Of a DNA stretch of 34,536 bases, positions 31,100 through 34,536 are shown in pieces. This DNA is from an uncultured Dorea sp. (GTDB lineage: Bacteria > Bacillota > Clostridia > Lachnospirales > Lachnospiraceae). The first letter of the stretch is position 1. Every line of letters starts with the position of its first letter. The DNA lies in contig CAPEBR010000041.1 of NCBI GenBank assembly GCA_948602995.1, positions 1 to 34,536 of the forward strand, given 5' to 3'. The notes under the pieces were generated by a model. It did no database searches and was not told the origin of the DNA. It worked only from the letters and a program-made list of their open reading frames with translations. A program made the position numbers and the translations under genes.

Positions 31100-33574
31100 A
31101 TGGCGGGTCAGAGATACAGCGGCAGTTTAGAGGCGCAGCCTTCTGCAAGGGAGCAGGCGAACCGGAGGCTTGCAAGGAGGGCTGCGGCAGAGGGAATGGT
31201 TCTTATGAAAAATGATGGGCTGCTTCCTTTGGATCCAGGGATTCCGGTTGCTCTCTTTGGCTGCGGCGCAGTGAAAACGGTCAAAGGGGGAACTGGCTCC
31301 GGGGATGTGAATAACCGGGAGACAGTTTCCATCTGTCAGGGAATGAGGGACGCAGGGGCTGTGATTATCAGTGAAGCGTGGCTTAAGGATTATGAAAAAT
31401 GCTATGATAATGCAAGAATGGCCTGGAAGGAAAAAGTCTTGGAGGCGGTAAAGAGCCTGGAGAACCCTTTTGACGCTTATGCCGCAAATCCGTTTTCCCT
31501 GCCGGAAGGGCGGAAAATAACGGCGGATGACGCGGAGGGGGCTGAGGCTGTCATCTATGTGATCAGCCGTATCTCCGGTGAAGGCATGGACAGGAGGAGA
31601 GAAGAAGGGGATTATTATGTAAGCAGGCGTGAGAGGGAGGATCTCCTCTGGCTGGATAAGACAGGACTTCCAATTGTGCTGGTTTTAAATACAGGCGCGC
31701 CGGTAGAACTGACGGATCTCCTTGATGAGGTCCGGAATATCAGGGCAGTGTTAAATATCTCCCTTCCCGGACAGGAGGGGGGACATGCGGCTGCAGATGT
31801 GCTGTTCGGATGGGAATCGCCGGGAGGGAGGCTGACAGCTACCTGGGCGCGGCGCTATGAGGATTATCCCTGTGGGGAGAGCTTTGGCCGTCTGAATGGG
31901 AACCTGGATATAGAAGAGTACCGGGAAGGGATCTATGTGGGATACCGGTATTTTGACAGCTTTGGCATTAAGCCTCTGTTTCCCTTTGGATATGGGCTGT
32001 CCTATACTTCATTTTCTATCAGTCCGGCAGGGATCAGGAGGACGGAGCAGGGGATTGAGATTACGGTTACTGTAAAAAATACCGGTGCAGTCTATTCCGG
32101 CAGGGAGGTGGTGCAGGTATATGCTGTATTGCCTCAGACGGAGTATAAAAAGGAGTTTAAAAGGCTGATTGGATTTGCAAAAACAGTGTCTTTAAAGCCC
32201 GGAAAGGAGCAGAGACTTGCCATCTGTACAGACCAGTCCGCCCTTGCCAGTTTTTCAGAAGAGCTGCAGGCGTGGTATATGGATGCAGGAACGTACAGTA
32301 TATGGGTGGGGGCGCATGGAGAAGCCCTGCAGCCTGCGGCGTTGATTCGTGTACAGCAGAAAAGCATTTTGGAAGAAACGAAGAAAATCTGTCCTTTGGA
32401 TGCACCTTTTGACGGATTGTATCCGGATGAAAATGTGAGAAGAAAAGCCGGGGAATGGTTCAAAACGGCAGAGGAACAGCAGGTGCCGGTTCTTTTGTAT
32501 ACACCCCGGAAAAAGGAAGAGGGAAATAGCGCCCAGGCGTCTTTGGCAGACGGACCATCAGCAGCAGCGGGGCTGTCTGTTGCGGAGCTGATACCGGCAC
32601 TGTATGGGAATATTACACAGGGAACCAGTACCCTTGGCTCAGCGGGAACCCGGGTTCCTGGTTCTGCCGGGGAGACGACAGAGGCGTTGGAAGACAGCTA
32701 TGGAATACGTTCTCTGATTATGGCAGACGGACCGGCAGGGCTCAGACTCCGGCAAAGTTATGAGGCAGACCGGGAAACAGGTTCTGTATATGGTGTCGGC
32801 GTACTGGGCTCCCTGGAAAATGGATTTTTAGAAAAAGCCGGGCATCATGAAAATACAGATACCTGTTATCAGTACTGTACGGCGTTTCCTGTCGGAACAG
32901 CCATGGCACAGTCCTGGGATCTGGAACTAATGCAAAAGTTCGGGGAGGCTGTTGCCGCAGAGATGGAAGAATTTGGTGTGGATCTGTGGCTTGCGCCGGG
33001 CATGAACATCCAAAGGAACCCGCTGTGCGGGCGGAATTTTGAATATTATTCGGAGGATCCTCTGCTGTCTGGAATGATGGCGGCCAGTGTAACAAAAGGA
33101 GTACAGAGCCATCATGGGCGCGGTGTAACGCTGAAGCACTTTGCCTGCAATAATCAGGAGGACAACCGGATGGGAGTCAATGTCCGTGTCGCTCAGCGGG
33201 CGCTCAGGGAGATTTATCTGCGCGGCTTTGAGATTGCGGTAAAGAAAAGCAGGCCGGTGGCCATGATGTCCGCCTATAACCGGATTAACGGGGTACATGC
33301 GGCAAACAGCCTTGATCTCTGTACAACGGCAGCCCGCGGGGAATGGGGATTTGAAGGAATCATCATGTCCGACTGGAATACAACAGTACCGGAGGACGGC
33401 AGTGTACCGTGGCAGTGTATTGCTGCTGGAAATGACATTATTATGCCAGGTAATCAGAAGGATGATGAAGAGATACGAAGGGCATATGAACAAGGAGAGC
33501 TTACGGAGGAGATGATCCGGCGCAGCGCCGGACGGCTGTTCGCGGCGATCCGGAGACTGACGGATAAAATCTAA
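31100..33574 (+). CDS. GH3 beta-glucosidase with reversed domain order
   Basis: The protein has 824 residues and no signal peptide, so it is cytoplasmic. The usual GH3 order is swapped. The (alpha/beta)6 sandwich domain comes first (about 25-270, starting AAAEGMVLMKNDGLLPL, with the GEGMDRRREEGDYY loop). A fibronectin III-like segment follows (about 300-400), and the TIM barrel is at the C-terminus (about 533-824). The nucleophile is Asp758 in GIIMSDWN; GRNFEYYSEDP and VTLKHFACNNQE bind the sugar. This permuted order is known from rumen and clostridial beta-glucosidases. Expected role: removal of glucose from imported beta-gluco-oligosaccharides. AAGGAGGGAAAGGTTT sets the ATG at 31100. The longer frame from 31004 runs through the terminator hairpin. 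Confidence 0.9.
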   Translation: MAGQRYSGSLEAQPSAREQANRRLARRAAAEGMVLMKNDGLLPLDPGIPVALFGCGAVKTVKGGTGSGDVNNRETVSICQGMRDAGAVIISEAWLKDYEKCYDNARMAWKEKVLEAVKSLENPFDAYAANPFSLPEGRKITADDAEGAEAVIYVISRISGEGMDRRREEGDYYVSRREREDLLWLDKTGLPIVLVLNTGAPVELTDLLDEVRNIRAVLNISLPGQEGGHAAADVLFGWESPGGRLTATWARRYEDYPCGESFGRLNGNLDIEEYREGIYVGYRYFDSFGIKPLFPFGYGLSYTSFSISPAGIRRTEQGIEITVTVKNTGAVYSGREVVQVYAVLPQTEYKKEFKRLIGFAKTVSLKPGKEQRLAICTDQSALASFSEELQAWYMDAGTYSIWVGAHGEALQPAALIRVQQKSILEETKKICPLDAPFDGLYPDENVRRKAGEWFKTAEEQQVPVLLYTPRKKEEGNSAQASLADGPSAAAGLSVAELIPALYGNITQGTSTLGSAGTRVPGSAGETTEALEDSYGIRSLIMADGPAGLRLRQSYEADRETGSVYGVGVLGSLENGFLEKAGHHENTDTCYQYCTAFPVGTAMAQSWDLELMQKFGEAVAAEMEEFGVDLWLAPGMNIQRNPLCGRNFEYYSEDPLLSGMMAASVTKGVQSHHGRGVTLKHFACNNQEDNRMGVNVRVAQRALREIYLRGFEIAVKKSRPVAMMSAYNRINGVHAANSLDLCTTAARGEWGFEGIIMSDWNTTVPEDGSVPWQCIAAGNDIIMPGNQKDDEEIRRAYEQGELTEEMIRRSAGRLFAAIRRLTDKI

Positions 33575-33690
33575 ACAGGCATGGAGGATGATGGCTTAAG
33601 CCCTGGCAGGAATGAAAGAGTCTGCCAAGACCCTTATCAGCAGCTTTCAGCGAAGGACCGAATGCCAAAAGCCACCACTTTACTGGCCCG

Positions 33691-33717
33691 GATGCCGTGC
33701 AGCGGGTGCACGGCATC
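33691..33717. terminator. Hairpin between convergent GH3 and pduL-like genes
   Basis: GATGCCGTGC (33691-33700), loop AGCGGGT, GCACGGCATC (33708-33717) is a perfect 10-bp stem between two convergent genes. It has no T-tract on either side, so it may act as a transcript 3'-end barrier rather than a classic intrinsic terminator. Confidence 0.4.
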
Positions 33718-33739
33718 TGAGAACAGCAGCCTGCGGGAA

Positions 33740-34384
33740 CTACAGCCTGTGGATCCCGCTCTGGATCTCCTCTGCCCATTTCTGGAGATTATAGGTCTGT
33801 CCGCTAAAGAGCTTCAAGATCACCCCGCTCGGAGTGCTGTCACTGGCAAACGCATTTGCCTCATCCGTATCCACATGCATGGCAAGAGCAAATTTCGGAC
33901 TCACACGGACCACCACATCAGCAAAGATGAGAGATCTCTCATAGCTTTCCGTAATTACAAACACATCATCATTATCCTTTACGTTTAGCTGCATTGCCTG
34001 CACAGGCGTCATATGTATATGCCTTTTGGCAACAATTACCCCGTGGTCAATCTTAAGTGAACCATTCGGCCCAATCAGGGTACACCCCGGCGTACCTTCC
34101 GTATCTCCAGATTGCCTGATAATTCCTGGAATTCCAAGCTTCCTTGAATCCGTCATAGAGATCTCAAGCTGCGTCTCAGGCCGGAAGGGTCCCAGGATCG
34201 CTACATTTTCAAAAGTTCCCTTAGGTCCCTGAACCGTAATCCGCTCCTCGCAGACATACTGCCCTGGCTGGCTTAATTCCGCCTTAAAAGTAAGAGAACG
34301 CCCCTCGCCAAATAAAATCTCAAAATCCTTCTCGCACATATGAATATGCCGTGCGCTTGTCTCAATAGGAATCGCAAGTCCCAT
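33740..34384 (-). CDS. PduL-family phosphate acyltransferase (phosphotransacylase)
   Basis: This 214-residue protein is typical of PduL, which interconverts acyl-CoA and acyl phosphate (propanoyl or acetyl). It has two similar beta-barrel halves with the zinc-binding histidines in ETSARHIHM and VAKRHIHM. Between and after these come LSQPGQYVCEERI, GPKGTFENVAILGPFRPETQLEIS and MHVDTDEANAF. I chose ATG 34384 because AAAGGTGG lies 8 nt upstream and family length fits. The long frame to 34447 adds a hydrophobic stretch overlapping the repeat. No encapsulation peptide or microcompartment genes are seen in the window, so it may be a housekeeping acetate-forming enzyme. Confidence 0.88.
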   Translation of the reverse strand: MGLAIPIETSARHIHMCEKDFEILFGEGRSLTFKAELSQPGQYVCEERITVQGPKGTFENVAILGPFRPETQLEISMTDSRKLGIPGIIRQSGDTEGTPGCTLIGPNGSLKIDHGVIVAKRHIHMTPVQAMQLNVKDNDDVFVITESYERSLIFADVVVRVSPKFALAMHVDTDEANAFASDSTPSGVILKLFSGQTYNLQKWAEEIQSGIHRL

Positions 34385-34434
34385 GTTCAAAACCACCTTT
34401 ATCATTGTTTTTTCAAATAGTAATACCAGACCAG

Positions 34435-34536
34435 TACTGCTGTTCATTCCGTGATCAGTAGCCTGCAGTTAACCTAAAAAGTAAGTTACTGTTCACACAG
34501 GTCTGTGCATTTACTGCACAGACCGTAAGAAAGTGA
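34435..34536. repeat. Palindrome-rich dispersed repeat (copy 2, cut by window end)
   Basis: The stretch 34438-34465 matches 5290-5317 of copy 1 at 23 of 28 positions, with changes that keep the H1 stem paired. The stretch 34483-34536 is the reverse complement of 5370-5420 with one or two differences, and includes the GGTCTGTGC/GCACAGACC stem. The sequence between (about 18 bp) differs. The element continues past the window. Confidence 0.7.

Noticed and set aside
1..34536. CRISPR arrays, tRNA or rRNA genes, intact insertion sequences
   Set aside because: No regularly spaced direct repeats, no tRNA cloverleaf or rRNA-like segment, and no transposase-like frame were recognised.

Overview
The window looks like a chromosomal segment from a Gram-positive anaerobe of the Clostridia, most likely Lachnospiraceae. 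The reasons are an archaeal-type AspRS plus gatCAB operon behind a T-box, a sugar ABC transporter lacking its own ATPase next to GH94 phosphorylases, an AgrC/AgrA-like pair, AGGAGG-type ribosome binding sites, and moderate G+C with A/T-rich promoters. This assignment comes from gene content only.

Region 1 (1-5.6 kb) mixes intact genes with decayed ones. It holds the tail of a methyltransferase-like gene, a frameshifted TIR-domain remnant, an intact DUF434/DUF5616-type protein, an alpha/beta-hydrolase fused to a rhodanese domain, a broken ATP-dependent DNA ligase fragment, a MATE exporter with a terminator hairpin in its leader, a flavodoxin, and a HAD-phosphatase scrap abutting a palindrome-rich repeat. 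A related repeat lies at the extreme right end of the window.

Region 2 (5.6-8.4 kb) has a VanZ-like membrane protein diverging from a two-gene GHKL histidine kinase / LytTR regulator operon. That operon's -35 box overlaps an inverted repeat.

Region 3 (8.6-16.45 kb) is an operon for indirect Asn-tRNA synthesis: T-box leader, archaeal-type aspartyl-tRNA synthetase, a membrane-anchored zinc-ribbon protein, gatC, gatA, gatB, and a PurF paralogue that lacks the catalytic N-terminal cysteine. A perfect palindrome ends it and also supplies the stop codon of a convergent MalY/PatB-type C-S lyase.

Region 4 (17.8-33.6 kb) is a beta-glucan utilisation locus. A secreted, multi-modular GH16 endoglucanase cuts beta-1,3(-1,4)-glucan outside the cell. 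A lipoprotein and two permeases import oligosaccharides. Inside, a domain-swapped GH3 beta-glucosidase and two GH94 phosphorylases (cellobiose type and laminaribiose type) split them. An AraC-family regulator sits in the middle. Three promoters of the locus (GH16, the GH94 pair, the binding protein) share a 15-nt element, GTCATGAWTYTGAYA, placed at the -35 region. A second shared 19-nt element lies before GH16/malY and before the regulator gene. Together these look like a self-contained regulon. The pairing of cellobiose and laminaribiose phosphorylases fits mixed-linkage glucan, whose fragments contain both linkages.

Region 5 (33.7-34.5 kb) carries a PduL-type phosphotransacylase on the minus strand, followed by the second copy of the palindromic repeat.
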